Shown here in pieces: positions 34,094 to 47,872 of a DNA stretch of 64,000 bases (the stretch's first letter is position 1; the number at the start of each line of letters is the position of its first letter). The translations under genes were made by a program, and so were the position numbers. A model generated the notes under the pieces. That model had not been told where the DNA came from and made no database searches. It saw nothing but the letters and a program-made list of their open reading frames with translations. Source of the stretch: Dipteris shenzhenensis (Eukaryota > Polypodiophyta > Polypodiopsida > Gleicheniales); the NCBI GenBank assembly GCA_047967505.1, contig CM106538.1; one strand, 5' to 3'.

Positions 34094-37000
34094 TTATGTC
34101 TGTGCGTCTCTTGACAATTGGTCATGCTGCTGAATGGACCGTACATTACTCAAAGGATCCACAACACTCCCACGTTCAAATACTGCAGCAGCTCCCATTC
34201 CCGTACCTACATACGATTGTATGCTCGAATCAAACATGTTGCCATAAAGTCAGAAGACGTGTTCAAGTAAAATGAAGAAAGGGATGATACCTATACACAT
34301 GGAGACCACCCCAAACCTGCAGTCTTTGCCACGGCGCTTCATCTCATGGAGAAGGGTTGCCGTACAACGTGCCCCTTCAAAGGAGAGAGGGTCAACATTA
34401 AGACATTAAGTTCAATCAAAACTGTTCCTACAAAAAAATCCATAAACCAAATTCTTTTCCCACAAACAGAATCTTGTTCACAACTTTTGATCCACATATC
34501 ACCTGTTGCTCCAAGGGGATGACCTAGAGCAATAGCACCCCCATTAACGTTCACCTTTTCTGTATCTAGTTCCAATTTCTGGGCACAGTAGGTAAATTGA
34601 GAAGCAAAGGCCTGGAAAATAAATCACGGGGGTAAGTCACTACTCAAAGAGCTTTATTTGCCAGTAATGTTGCGAATCTGTCAGCTGTTTAAAGACCCAA
34701 AGGTCTAAATTTGAACCTTTAAAAAGATGAAGCATGCTCTTCAGACCAGAACACTCAAATATATTTCTATGTGCTTCTCACAAACAATAAAATGGTAGAG
34801 ATGAAAAATGATAGAGGGGCACGTGGACCTCATTTATTTCAAATAAATCAATATCAGAAATCTCAAGTCCAGCAGCCTTCACAGCTGCCGGAATAGCCAC
34901 AGCTGGCCCGATTCCCATCACTGCTGGATCAACACCAACAGCCACAAAGCTCCTGCTGGACCAAACAAAGACTTAAAAATCTGTCTGATTTCACATCTAG
35001 AACTTTGCTTTCAAACCACACAGCAATCAAACCATAACTAAATATTAAAAAACCAAACCTGAAGACACCGAGAATCGGAAGGTTTTTCTTCAACGCTACA
35101 TTCCTTCTCATAAGTAGAACAGCAGCTGCACCATCACTGACCTGGCTGGAATTTCCTGTATTAGGACATATCTATTAAGTGAGTTTATTTGTCCTCACCA
35201 CAGACTGCCAGATTAAATGTCAGCAAACCATTGAATCCTACCTCTTCTAAATCTGCAAGTTCAGTTCCCAAAAAAAGACAAACTCTAGGGTCAAAATAAA
35301 AACCTGCAGTGGTAGAACCGTTCTTTTTGAACACAGTTTTGAGCTTTGACAGATCAGCAAGAGTTGTTCCAGGTCTGATACCATCATCTACGGATATGAT
35401 GACGGGCTTTTCATTGCCAGATTTTGCATCCACCAGCTTCATAAAAAGCACAGTAACTAATTACCTCCTCGAAATGTTTGACAAACTTGACATATCATTG
35501 TTCCTCATCAGTTTGCAGTGAAAGTGTTCATAAACAGGCAGACCCACCTTGGTTTCAACTGGAATAATCTCATCCTTAAACCGCCCAGCTGCTGTTGCAG
35601 CTGCAGCCCGAGCATGGGAGATAACCTGTCCAAAACGCCATCAATATCTCAGCTTTGAGCTAACCTTGTAATTTACACAACTCTGACAAGACCATTTACA
35701 CAAATACCTACCGCAGCCTCATCTTGCACCTTCCGTGAGACATTGAAGCGTTCAGCCACATTCTCTGAAGTAATTCCCATTGGGAGAAGACAGTCCTGCA
35801 CCTTTTGTATGGTCTCGACCTGTTCCAGATCATTAAGTGCAGCTACTCAGTTTTGAAGCAAGTAATGGACGGCAAATATCATAGGCAAACAACAAAACAA
35901 GCATGATTTTTGACCTCGAACGACACTTTCGAAATACACCACAACACTTTGGAAATACTTGCCTTTGGATTTACAGAACCCTCCCAAGCCATGGGATTGG
36001 CAGTCATAGACTCCAACCCAGCACCAATACCTGGAAAGGGACTTTAACGTCAAAAGAACCATTTTTAGGAAGAAATTCACTTCCTCAGTTACTAGTACTG
36101 AGCTTTACCTATATCATAGTATCCTGCTTTAATGGCAGCAACAACGTCAGCAACAGCTTGCAGGCCTGAAGAACATTGCCTGTTTACAGTTCGAACAGGA
36201 ACAGTTTCTGTGCAAGATCACAATACATACACATGAAAAACCAGTCAGAGCCCCCATAAACATTGCCCAAAACTCCAGGAACAAAGATGCTCCAAAACTA
36301 CCATCACCTTCACGATACAAAACACAAAGGCAGAAGGAAGCAAAGAGGCATGGATAACCAAAACACTGAAGCTAGACTCATTCAGCCAAAGACACACCTG
36401 GAAACCCTGCATAGAAAGCAGCCATCCGACATTCATTTGCACGCTGTGATCCTGGGGCAAGGACAGTGCCAACAACAATATCCCCAATTTCTGCAGGGTT
36501 TACACCCGTTCTTTCGACAACAGCCTGTGCATCAGATGCTTAAACTCATCAGAAGAAACATCCATATGATAATGACCTAATTTACTCATCGCAAACAAAA
36601 AAATACAATGTCTATCTCTTTCTTACTCTTAGGACAGGTGCTAACAAATCGTCAGGGTACGTATCCTTGAAGCCACCACGTTTAGATTTACAAATAGGGG
36701 TTCGATAAGCTCTGCATAATAGTATGAGTCTCATCAGGACATAGAAATTGAAATTCATTAGAAAATCAGTGAGCCTTTAGGAATAACATTCTTACGCAAC
36801 AATGACGACATCATCGTTGAAATCAGTGGTCCTCTCGTAAGCAGCGCTATCCCCAGCCGAGCAAGTCGATAACTAGAAACATAATTTCTTACCACCATCA
36901 GTAGAGAGAAACCAAATAAGAGCCTAAAAAAGACTCCCAAACTCCTATCCAAACGCGCAGGTTAGCAAGGTTTATTACTAATTTTTCAAACAAACGCGCA

Positions 37001-37272
37001 GGTAGCAACAAAGAATGAGATTTATTATTAATTTTTCAAAGGGATACAAAACAGATTTTCTAAGCTGCACAGTGCAAGCTTGGGTTTAATGGTATCGACG
37101 TGCAAAATTCGAGATCCGGTAAGGGTTTTCAAAGAGCCGTGATGAAAGAACCTATTGCAAGACGGCAAAAAGCAAGGGCGGTTCTCACCAAGAGTTCAGA
37201 AGAGATTCGGGGCGTGCGAGAGGGACAGAGATGGTCAAGCAGAACCTGCTGTCGGGCAGCTAAACGATCCAT
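34094..37272 (-). CDS. KAT2: Peroxisomal 3-ketoacyl-CoA thiolase (14 exons, intact)
   Basis: Acetyl-CoA C-acyltransferase, the last step of peroxisomal beta-oxidation: it cleaves 3-ketoacyl-CoA with CoA to acetyl-CoA and a shortened acyl-CoA. Exons: 37272-37189, 36872-36796, 36711-36627, 36524-36398, 36207-36109, 36030-35963, 35819-35712, 35625-35548, 35436-35304, 35155-35059, 34952-34829, 34611-34503, 34374-34291, 34206-34094. All phases join to 461 residues, against 462 in Arabidopsis KAT2. N-terminal RQQVLLDHL fits the PTS2 peroxisome signal. Catalytic residues are present: Cys136 in [15 protein letters not shown], His391 in GHPLGATG and Cys423 in SMCIGTGMG. One intron (after 35963) uses a GC donor, AAG/GCAAGT; the rest use GT. 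No stop or frameshift was found, so it should be functional. The gene supports fatty-acid and jasmonate metabolism. Confidence 0.97.
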
Positions 37273-38540
37273 AGATGAGAGAATTGGATAATTCTCGAGA
37301 GAAGGATGATGATCTTTGCAACAATCAATCAATCAATGGGAGCTAAAGCAGAACTCTGTCTAAGATCTATGAGATATGAATATGTATATGATGATAATCA
37401 AGATGAAATTAGGCAGCACGCACCGCTTTTCTAATTGACTATATCCCCTATTTTGCTTACCTCATCGCTTACGTGTTCCTACCTGCACCCTCTCCACCTC
37501 AGCTTTCACTACCCCCTTGCCACATCACCGAATATTCTTTGTACGGCTTCCCATTTTTCCCAACTCTCATATGATGATGAAGAGCCCGTTCCCGCGCTCA
37601 CGTCTACGTGCATGCTACTGGTTCCCTCCACGTCCCCACCACAAATTGCATGCATGCCTTACTACCTTCTGTTGCTACTGTACTGCCCCATTGCACATCG
37701 GAAATTTCACTCATTTCACAAGGTTTTTGCATGTTCTTATGTTTTTGTGGGCCTATTGTAGGATCTGCCATCACCAGAGATGCAGGATTTGTCGTCAGAG
37801 ATGGGGCAAGGAGTAAAATTGGAACCATTTCTCTCCACAAATGCTCAAGAATACTACTTTGAGCATGGTGGAGCGGCGAGCCAGAACATACTCTAAGGAG
37901 AAGCGTGCCTCTACAGAAATGCCCATAGTTGCCAGATAGAACCTCTTAGGGGCCTGTTCCCACTCACCACTCCATCATGCTCAAGTAGCATCTGTGAACA
38001 TGTGTGGGCAATGGTGAGACTTAGCTCCCTCAAATTCTTTGCTCCCTCCTCCTCTCCCATCTCTAACCAAAAACCTGCAACCGTTGAGAGACTCATTTTT
38101 CTTGTCCCCCACCCCAAGGTGCTACATTGCCACATTGTGGCACCTTGATTATAGGGGCAACGTATAGTGAAGAGAAGAAATACCACAAAGTGGAATTTTT
38201 ACCCAACCAATGAAAAGGGTCAAATTTTATAGAGTAGTCAATATCATACATTATTGGAGGGTGTGATGGGAGGGCAGACCTCTCTGTGACATACAGTGGG
38301 ATCCGAGGGAGTTGTTCTAGCCAACCTGAGTAGGGCAATCAAACAAGGTGAAGGAGATCCCTTTCTTTTCTTACACGACTCGCATAGGGCACCAGCTACA
38401 ACTTGAGGCAGCAACATGGTCCCCCTTGAGGGTATGACACTGGATTGAGTAGGATGTCCGAAGAGAGGTCCTTTGCTGGCCTCGTCTCAGATCTAGTCTG
38501 TGGCTAGGCAAGTAGGCCTCGAGACTTCACACTATTGCGA
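37273..38540. other. KAT upstream region and intergenic DNA
   Basis: Holds the KAT promoter and 5' leader on the minus strand. No clear TATA box or motif was singled out. Short open frames on both strands are not recognised. Confidence 0.5.
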
Positions 38541-41100
38541 GGTAATCCCACTCTATGGAAAGACCTCTCGGATGGGATGAATGGGCAAATAGTAGCTCCT
38601 GAGTCCACTAATCCTTAGATAGTTGAACCCCCAAATGACCTCCAACACTTTCCCAAGGTACCCGTTAACAAATTGGGCCATTACTTTGAAAGTAATGACA
38701 CCAACATAGTACTTCCCATCTCCCAACATGACAAGAATGCTATGGCAATCTTGGATGGAGGAGCGGGTGTAAGCATAGTCACTAAGCAATGCTAGGCCAA
38801 GTGAGTATGACCTACGATGGAAAACACAAGTCAAATTGGCTGATGTAGGAGTTCTAAGAGACATCAAGATTAAGACCTGTGGTTTAACCTACTTGGTGTG
38901 GTTTGTTGTAATGGACTAACCCAACCAACCGGATGGCTACGGCATCATATTGGGTAGACCTTTCATGCAAGCTGCAAGATTGGTCCATGGTTGGAGCTTA
39001 AATAGAATATATTATACGTAAGGATAAGCAAGTCATGAGGGTGGATCTACAAACTTGGAAGGCTCCTCCTATTTTAGGGAATCTATTCATGCAGTTGAAT
39101 CTGACGCCACGAATAGGTCAACATCGGTAAATGTATTCAAAGCCTACAAGGAAAAGGACAACAGGAAGAGTCCTGAAGACTCTTGGTGTGCTCCTTTACC
39201 TAAGTTAGAAGAGTCAATAAATTGGATACATACACTGGCCGTAATAGATCTGCCAAGTACTAAAGGAACTCAATTTATGCACCTTGACAATGATAAACCT
39301 ATTGCAATTACATCTTTTTACACTATAAGAGCGGTACTACCTATTGAACCTGCAATTAATAATGCCATTAATACTAAGGAGATAGATATTACTCCATCTC
39401 AACTTGGATAGAGTTGACATCAGCAGGTGCAACATGCCAAATACAGGCCGGGGCAGTCAGATGGTCGAGCAAGCAACAACTCATCTTTTGGGAAACATTA
39501 AAACATCTCGGCCAGGTACTCCTTCAAGTCTTTGATTGTGAAATTCAATCCATAGGAGGCACCTCAATTAAGGTTGTTGGTTCTTTAATGCTGAATGTTT
39601 CTATGGACAATCACGTTGTACCTTGCAAGGTGTTTGTAACTTCCTGCAGGTACCTTGATGGAAGCCACAATTCTCGATAGAAGTTGGATCCAAGACACTT
39701 ACAAAGGGTTGTTTGGTGATGAATCAACCCACCAAGATGCCACCCAATGGACCAACATTCAAGAATCGGCATCCACATCTACTTCCACCTCTCAGCCTCT
39801 ATAAGAGCCTTATCAACAACAAAGCTGACAAAGAATAAGAATAACTAAGCAAGTATGGGGCCGAAAGGATCTACTAGAGGCCCAAGGGTATTTTGAAAGT
39901 GAATCATATATTTGCGTTCTAACGAGACCTCGACATCAAAAAGCCACCCCATCATGTAAACAACACACCTCAACATCGAAGAACTAAATGACGCCATCCA
40001 ACAAAAAAGGTACAATATGGTTGGGTTCCAAAAGAGACCTAGGGATATTGCCTTGGAAATAATTATATTTGGGTACTCAAGGTACTATGTGTAACAAGAC
40101 TACTAGAGACCTAGGGATATTGGCTTGGAAACACTTATATTTGGGTACTCAAGGTATTATGTGTAACAAGACCACCTCCATCATCTTCGAGCAGCAACAA
40201 TGACAATGTGATCAATAAAGAGCAGAAGAAAGAATGGAGGCCAAAGCCTCTAAAATTGTTATCATCAACACAGGAACCTGCTCACAAGGACAAGGGAAAA
40301 GTGCCAATAAAGGAGGATCGTATACAAAGAACATCTTCTACCTCCTATCGGGGTAATTACACAAGAGCCTATCTCAAATAGAGAGATAGTAACACAAGAA
40401 CTTACTCGACCACAAGTCTATCAAAACACCATTGAATTCATTGGGTCATCTTTAGGGCAAATAGTAGTTACACAAGAACCTATCTCCAAACAAGAGACAA
40501 TAACACAAGAAGCTACCATGAAAAGAATGGAATCTACTTTGAAAGCTACACAAGAACCTTCTTAGTAAGAAGTTCAATATCAAGCTTTGTGACAGCTACA
40601 CATGTCACACCAACCATGCCAGACATAGTGGAAGTCACATAAGAACATTCCAATGAGAATAACAAATTATTTTCATTGGTAGCTTTCTCAGAAGCAACTT
40701 GGGCCCAACTCAACAAAAAGAAAAGTTCTCTAAGACACTTTGGTCCTACTCACATTTTCTCCAGAGGACATATATCACTTTATTATGGTGAGACAATGAA
40801 AGCTGAATAGGCTAGAAGATGTAATTGACAAGTCACAAGAAAGATTGGATTAGGATGGAGCTAATGCAAGCTCAAGGATGTTATGATGGCAATGTGGATC
40901 TCTAACATCATCAACACAGCAGCCACCTTCTCATGCTTGTATTGCAGTCAACTTAACCTCTCTAGAGCCAAAAAAGTTTGAGCTTATGAAATTGACTACC
41001 AAGAATACACCGAGAGTAGATACAAGAACCTACTCCTAACAATAGAGTAGATCCACAAGAACCTTCTGTACTGGAAGATACCAAAGACCTTAACAAAATG
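38540..41100 (+). mobile_element. Ty3/gypsy-type retrotransposon remnant (protease region)
   Basis: Plus-strand pieces show a retroviral-type aspartic protease: AILDGGAGVSIV (near 38744), then GRPFMQA (38952-38973). A related second piece has VPCKVFV (near 39615) and ILDRSWIQ (near 39669). Between 40310 and 40560 the coding remnant repeats TQEP-like words. Many stops, and no LTR, RT or integrase was recognised, so this is an old fragment. A clear open stretch is 39055-39411. Confidence 0.6.
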
Positions 41101-42352
41101 GAAAGAAAATCCTCACCAACAAATGCTATGCAACCCTTATTACTTCATCAAGGTCTAGGGCCGGTCAAAGACATATCAACCCTTGGTGTCCCAAGGCACT
41201 CCTCCACATAAGGAGCAACAAGTGGTTCTACACCAATGGCTCCAAGGGATGAGTTTGATTGCAAGGTGAATTTGTTGACATCAAATGGGTTGTGGATGAG
41301 TTTCTTGTGATCCTGAAAGCTTTTTTCACTTTCCTTTACTAACGCTTCATTAGCTAACTCCAAATCTCCCTCCATTTTTTATTTTGTCTTACTCTTTTCT
41401 TTTTTCTTTTTGTTACTTAACACTAGTTCCCAATTAACCATTTGAGCCTCCTAATGTAATGTTGGTTTTTATTTTCTATACCTTCCTAGAACCCAAAATT
41501 CTTTAAACCTCTTCATCCATAGTCCTCATTTTAGTAGTTTTTATGGTGTATTATCAAACTCCACTTGATTTGATAACTTAGAAAAATAAATCTCCAGATC
41601 GTCGCAACCTTATTAGGATCGAAGAAACTACCAAGCAAAGTAACATAATCCATCAAATGGATTTAGAAGGAAACTCTATGTAGAGACGCAAGACAAAATG
41701 TCATGCAAAACTTTGGACTTACAAACATGGCATGTCAAAGACATAGTCTAATGAGAACTCAATAAAAGTCCCACTCAAATCAAATATGGTATTTAAGGAT
41801 GAGCATGAGTATACACGGTACTGACTCTATCAACACTAACACCACTATGATCTTACATCACCATCTTCTTCCTACTAACTTACACATTACATTTTCCTTT
41901 TCTTCATCTTTCTTTGAAAGGTCACAAGTACTCAGCTCCAATGTGTCCACCCAACGTCTAGCCATTGCAATCACTCATGCCAGGATGTGCCACTTACAAT
42001 GAAATCTAGTGCTGGGACCAACACCTCACTAGACACATATCTATCGTACAAGCAACAATTCCACAACTAAGAATCCAATGAAGCCCTATGAAGCAATGTA
42101 GCTAGGGAAGGTTCACATAAGTGCACACAAAGAATGATATTCAGTTGACAACAAACCTCTAGCACCCATGACCTTTGTGCGATCCATGGGACTAGATTGA
42201 CAACAGGAAAGGGGGCATGTTAATTACATTAGTTGGCAATGCCATTTGATTGGATAGTGGCAAGTCCATAGAGCTAGGATTGTGCCTTTGGGGACAAATG
42301 GACCCAAGATGATTGTAAAGGAGGAGGAAAGAGAGTGGTACTAAGAGAATAG
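41101..42352. other. Intergenic, no gene recognised
   Basis: AT-rich sequence with short open frames only. It may include further decayed retrotransposon DNA. Confidence 0.45.
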
Positions 42353-42357
42353 GGTTG
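42353..42357 (+). repeat. Target-site duplication, copia element 3 (left)
   Basis: GGTTG, repeated exactly at 44889-44893 just after the 3' LTR. Confidence 0.85.
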
Positions 42358-42490
42358 TGTTGAGAGATCACGCTCAACATCATGTAATCATATGTGCATA
42401 GCACTAACCCAATAGAGTGCTATAAAGGAAAGGGTTAGATGCCCTAACCCTAACCCTAAGTGGGTTTGTATATATTCTACATTTTCAACT
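42358..42490 (+). repeat. 5' LTR fragment of copia element 3
   Basis: Colinear with the 3' LTR up to CATTTTCAACT, then unrelated, which marks the deletion breakpoint. It contains (CCCTAA)3 at 42442-42459. Confidence 0.88.
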
Positions 42491-42499
42491 ATACTTGAG

Positions 42500-44527
42500 C
42501 AGACAGTGCTAGAGCAATGCTTAGTGAGAAGCCTCTTTCGAATCAGTATTGGGCAGAAGCAATAGCTACTGCAAACTATTTGCTTAATCGGCCTCCTAAT
42601 GAACCGATTCAAGGTATGACAACTTATAAAGCATTCAGTAGACACAAGCCACACATTGGGCATCTCTGCATATTTGGTTGCATAGCATATGCCCACATAC
42701 CTGACAATCATCGCATGAAATTGGATGCGAAGTCACACAAATGCATCATGGTTGGCTACAGTGAAGAAAGCAAAGCATACAAGTTGTATGATCCCATCAA
42801 CCGCAAGGTCATTATCTTCAGAGATGTAATCTTTGATGAGGAACCATAATGGAAAACCTCAAACACACAGGAGATAGACGCACCGATTTCACAGTCATCT
42901 ACAGAAATGGTTGATGAAGAAGAGCTAGAATTTCCAGAAACACCCCAAGTAGAGCCACAGCAACTCAGATGGTCTACTAGGGACAGCAGACCACCAGCCA
43001 GATCGACATATACTCAGAAAGGCAAAGCAATTCAAGTTGAAACCACCAACTATGTTCTTATGACTACCATCATGGCTATAGAAGAGCTAGTGTACTTCGA
43101 AGATGCAGTAGACAAGCCAGAATGGCAAACTGCTATGAATGAAGAAATGGATGCTTTGTATAAGAATAACACTTGGGAAGTATGTGACCTTCCACCAGGA
43201 AAGAAGGCCATAGCAAACAAATGGGTATACAAAGTGAAGGACAATCCAGATGGCAGTATTCAAAGATACAAAGCCACACTAGTTGCAAAAGGATTTGCAC
43301 ATCAATATGGTCAGGATTATGATGAGACTTATGCTCCAGTAGCAAAGATGGATTCCATACAGTTCTTGATATCACTAGCGACACTCAACAGATGGAATGT
43401 GTATTAGCTAGATGTCAAGAATGCATTTCTCAATGGTTATTGAGATGAGGAAGTCTACATGCAGCAACCAAGAGGTTATGTTGAACCAGGAATGGAGAAT
43501 AAGGTTTGCCATATTAAGAAAAGTCTTTTGCTAATTTGGGATATGAAATCCAATGTAGTCATACTCTTTACTACAAAGTTCAAGGGGAAGACATTACTAT
43601 TTCACTATTGTACGTAGATGATCTGATTGTGAACAGAAGCAAAGATAGCTTCATTAAAAAGCTAAAACAAAACTTATTTGCAGAGTTCGACATGAAAGAT
43701 CTTGGACTTATGCACTATTGTCTTGGTATTGAGTTCGGGAGAGATTTAGATAGCACCTTCATGAGTCAACTCAAGTATGTTGATAGTCTCTTGAAGAAGT
43801 TTCATATGGTAGATTGCAAGATTGCAGCCACTTCCATGGAATAGAGTTCGAAACTTACTAAAGATTCAGAAAACCTACAATCAATGATAGGTACTACAGG
43901 CAGCTCATCGGATCTCTTATATATCTGACTATCACACGGCTAGATATATGTTATGCAGTAAGCTCACTAGCATTGTTTATGGCAAATCCAAAACATTCTT
44001 TTTTGGAATGCAGCCAAAAGAGTCTTGAGATACATCAGAGGTATAAGACAGTTTGGAATAGAATACCGAGGAACTCATCCAAGGTTGCATGGATACTGTG
44101 ACAGTGACTATGCGGAGATCATGAGACCAGGAGATCGACACAGGGATATTCATTTTTCCTTGGTCAAGGTGCTATATCATGGTTGTCAAACAAAGAACCA
44201 ATTGTTTCTTTGTCTTAGACTAAAGTAGAATATAGAGCACTCGCTACAAGTGCATGTGACACTATATGGCTCAGAAGACTATTGTCAGAAACAGATTACT
44301 TTGATGAATCAAAGCCAACAACAATATACTATGATAATCAATCGGCTCAAGCATTGCCCAAGAATCCAGTATATCACTCCAGGACAAAGCACATTGATGT
44401 CAGAGAGCACTTCATCAGAGAAAGAGTGTTACTTGGTAACATCACATTGCAGCATTGTGATAGCAAAGAGAATGTTGTAGACATCTTTACCAAAGCACTC
44501 GGTAAAGAGCTTTTCAAGAAATACTGA
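42500..44527 (+). pseudogene. Copia integrase C-terminus, RT and RNase H (decayed)
   Basis: The integrase end shows WAEAIATANYLLNRPP and FGCIAYAHIP (42517-42849). RT has WQTAMNEEMDALYKNNTWEV and NKWVYKVK (about 43120-43240), LDVKNAFLNGY after a TAG, and YVDDLIV (near 43612). RNase H ends with KNPVYHSRTKHIDVR and DIFTKALGKEL (44370-44527). Stops and frameshifts occur near 42849, 43408, 43530, 43842 and 44225. Confidence 0.92.
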
Positions 44528-44637
44528 CTAGCTCTTGGTTGGGGTGTGATGGAATGTAATGCTCAGTCCTTCTTTGATTCCCCAAAATCATCATCTTGAG
44601 GGAAGGCCTGCTTCATGATGTTGATCTTGAGGGAAGG

Positions 44638-44888
44638 TGTTGAGAGATCACACTCAACATTATGTGATCATACGTGCATAGCACCATCTCATATGTGCAT
44701 AGCACTAACCCAATAGAGTGCTACAAAGGAAAGGGTTAGATGCCTTGGCCCTAACCCTAAATGGGTTTATACATATTCTACATTTTCAACTAAATCTAGT
44801 GTACATTTAGTCATTTGTGGTGTGCTCTCTAGCTGTGCCCTCTCTCCTCATCTCCACTCTTCTCCTCTCCCCTGTTTATATTTTGTCA
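44638..44888 (+). repeat. 3' LTR of copia element 3
   Basis: 251 bp, TGTTGAGAG...TTTTGTCA. The purine-rich GAGGGAAGG before it is the polypurine tract. GGTTG follows at 44889-44893. Confidence 0.9.
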
Positions 44889-44893
44889 GGTTG

Positions 44894-46500
44894 GACCTCC
44901 CTTCAAAAGTTGGCATATATAAAGGACAAATGGTTGACTTTGTTCTTCACTTGTTGGTTGTACACATTGGAATACAAGCTTTATTCCTCATCTATGGAGT
45001 TATCTCTTGTCTCCTTATAGTGCCTTTTATGAATGCCATGTTCTCTTCTTCTCTTCTCCCTTTCTCCCTTGTCCACTCCACTCTCCTCTCCCTCTTCTTC
45101 TCCTTATGGATTCATGATTGCAACAAGCCGAGACTTGTTAGAGTAATTACTAAGAAAGTGGGTGCAGCCGCCTTGGCAACAAAAAGGAGGGGAGGGAAGG
45201 AGGGGAAGCAAAGGAAAGGAAGTGGGACAAGAGGGAAAGGGAAGGGAGGGGAGGGAAGGGAGGGCAAGATAGGAGGGGAGGGGAGGGGAGGGAGGGCAGG
45301 GCAGGGCAAGATAGGAGGGGAGGGTGAGATGGGAGAGGAGAGGTAGTATGTCTAAAAATTCATGTATCTTCAATATTATTTCTCTCATGTGTTCCAATAT
45401 CTTCAAAAGGATACCTTTATTTATGTCCAAACTTGAGCATTGATTTGTATTTATCAAACACAATTTCACTCCACCTATTCTTTAGAATGAAATTTTTTTG
45501 CCAAAAGTGGGCCAAATGTAAGGTCTTTCCATGTATTCTTAAGAATGAAAATTTTGGCCTTACATTGGCAAGTCTATGGAATGAGGGTAAGGCCAAAGTC
45601 TCTGGTATGGTGCATTAGGGCTTGATTAATTCTTCTTTAGGCTTGAATATTTAATGCATTAACTTCACAACTATTATTTATGCTTGAACTTGTAATGTAT
45701 TAATTTCATGACTTAGGATTTTATGAAGTTATATCTAACATGTCCCAAATTTAATGGAAATTAATATCCTACATAACACAACAAAGTATCATCATATCCC
45801 TTTCCAAAATCAATGCTACCTAGCAGCTTTCCTGGCATTTTCACTGCCTTGCATTTGAGTTAGCTATGATGAAGAATGTTGCCTGCCTTTGGAACCTCTT
45901 AGAGTTACCGTTAGCATGATCTAATTTCATGTACCCCAAAACTTGAGACTTGGAGATTCCCATATCACACCAGCGGTAGCTATCTTGTCCACTCTCAATG
46001 CTAGTAAGAGCTAGGCCCCATAGACTAGTAAAGAAGTATTTTTGGAGGTTCAATTTTTTCCCTCCGTCTTCTACAGGCCCCATGATGAAATAGGATATAT
46101 TCATCACCCTACATTTAATGCAAGAATTGACAACTTTTTTGGACCTGACTATGTAGTTTACATCCCAAAATTGGTGCTAAAATTGCAGATTGGGAGATTC
46201 CCATATCACACCAACGGTAGCTGTCTTGTCCACTCTCAACACTAGTAAAAGCCGGTCCCCATAGACCGGTAAAAGAAGTCTTTTTGGAGGTTCAATTTTT
46301 TTCCTCCGTCTTCTCTGGCCCCATGACAGAATAGGATATATTCACCACCCTACATTTAATGCAAGAATTGACAACTTTTTTTGGACATGACTATGCAGCT
46401 TACATCCCAAAATTGGTGCTAAAATTGCATACCGGGCATCTCCATTTGCCGGGGGGTGTCCCTAGCGACCCCTTGGACTTGCTCTATTTGTCTAGTTGTG
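44894..46500. other. Intergenic DNA with a G-rich tract and a 240-bp duplication
   Basis: 45183-45345 is a GGGAG/GGAAG-rich tract. About 45953-46192 and 46193-46432 are tandem copies (period about 240) starting GAGATTCCCATATCACACC. No gene seen. Confidence 0.6.
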
Positions 46501-46747
46501 TCTCTCCACAAAAATCGGAGTGGGGCCTATTTTCCCCATCTAGTAAAACTATATGCATCAAATAATGTTGTTGATCAATTTTTGGCATACCCCAACAAAA
46601 TCAAGACCCCCATTGCAAAGAAAGATAAGGAACACAAGTGCTTGTTCTTATGCTCATGAGACAACAAAATGCATGACATAGGCAACCAATGGGGTCTTAC
46701 TTTTGATGTTTGTATATATGTATGTATATATATATGTACGTACATAC

Positions 46748-46778
<31 letters not shown>

Positions 46779-46950
46779 CATATATGTATATACACACACA
46801 TATATATATATATGTATGTATGTATGTACATACATACATACATATATATATATATATGTGTGTATATACATATATGTATATATATATATATATGTATGTA
46901 TGTATGTATGTGTGTGTGTGTGTGTCTGTATGTATGTATGTATATATGTA

Positions 46951-47015
<65 letters not shown>

Positions 47016-47836
47016 GTATATGTTGATGCATATATGTATATATTTATGTATATATTGATGCATACAATTTTGATATATGGAAAAAATGGACATGAAAACC
47101 ATCTAAATTGGTTCTTGTCGTTCGATTTGATATATGACATGATCCTATTTGGATTTGCAAGTCCAAAGATATGGGGTCCTACTTTTAGGGCCTGAATGCC
47201 TAAAATAGGCAGCGCGTTAACGCGCTACCTATTTGATGCATTTAGGCCTCAAAAGTAGGACCCCATTGGCAACACAATGGGATCCTAGTTTTGAGGCCTA
47301 AATGCATGAAATAGATAGCGTGTTAACACACTGCCTATTTTAGGCATTTAGGCTCTAAAAGTAGTACCCCGTATCTCAAAAGTAGGACCCCATTGGCGAC
47401 ACAATGGGGTCCTAGTTTTGAGGCCTAAATGCATGAAATAGATAGCGTGTTAACACACTGCCTATTTTAGGCATTCAGGCTCTAAAAGTAGTACCCCGTA
47501 TCTTTGGACTTGCATATCCAAATGGGGTCATGTCATATATCAAATCAAACGGCAAGATCCAATTTAGATGGTTTTCATGTCCATTTTCTCCATTAACTAA
47601 AACTATATTCATCAAATAATGTTGTTGATCAAATTTTGGCATACCCCCCCAAAATCAAGACCCCCATCGCTAAGAAAGGTAAAGAACACAAGTGCTTGTT
47701 CTTATGCTCATGAGACAACAAAATGCATGACATGGGAAACCAATGGGGTCTTACTTTTGATGTTTGTATGTATGTATGTATGTATATATATGCATGTACA
47801 TACATACATACATACATACATACATACATACATACA

Positions 47837-47872
<36 letters not shown>

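Larger units (their letters stand above)
42358..44888 (+). mobile_element. Ty1/copia element 3, internally deleted, exact target duplication
   Basis: A 5' LTR fragment (42358 to about 42490) starting TGTTGAGAGATCAC is joined directly to the last third of integrase. RT, RNase H and a full 251-bp 3' LTR (44638-44888, ending TTTTGTCA) follow. GGTTG flanks both ends, so the insertion is intact at its borders, while the rest of the 5' LTR, primer site, gag, protease and most of integrase have been deleted. It is a different family from elements 1 and 2. Confidence 0.9.

Noticed and set aside
37435-37862. Overlapping open frames on both strands upstream of KAT
   Set aside because: No recognisable motif. 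They are chance frames in the KAT promoter region.
45104-45469. Pro/Ser/Leu-rich open frame on the minus strand
   Set aside because: It is a translation of the GGGAG-rich tract.
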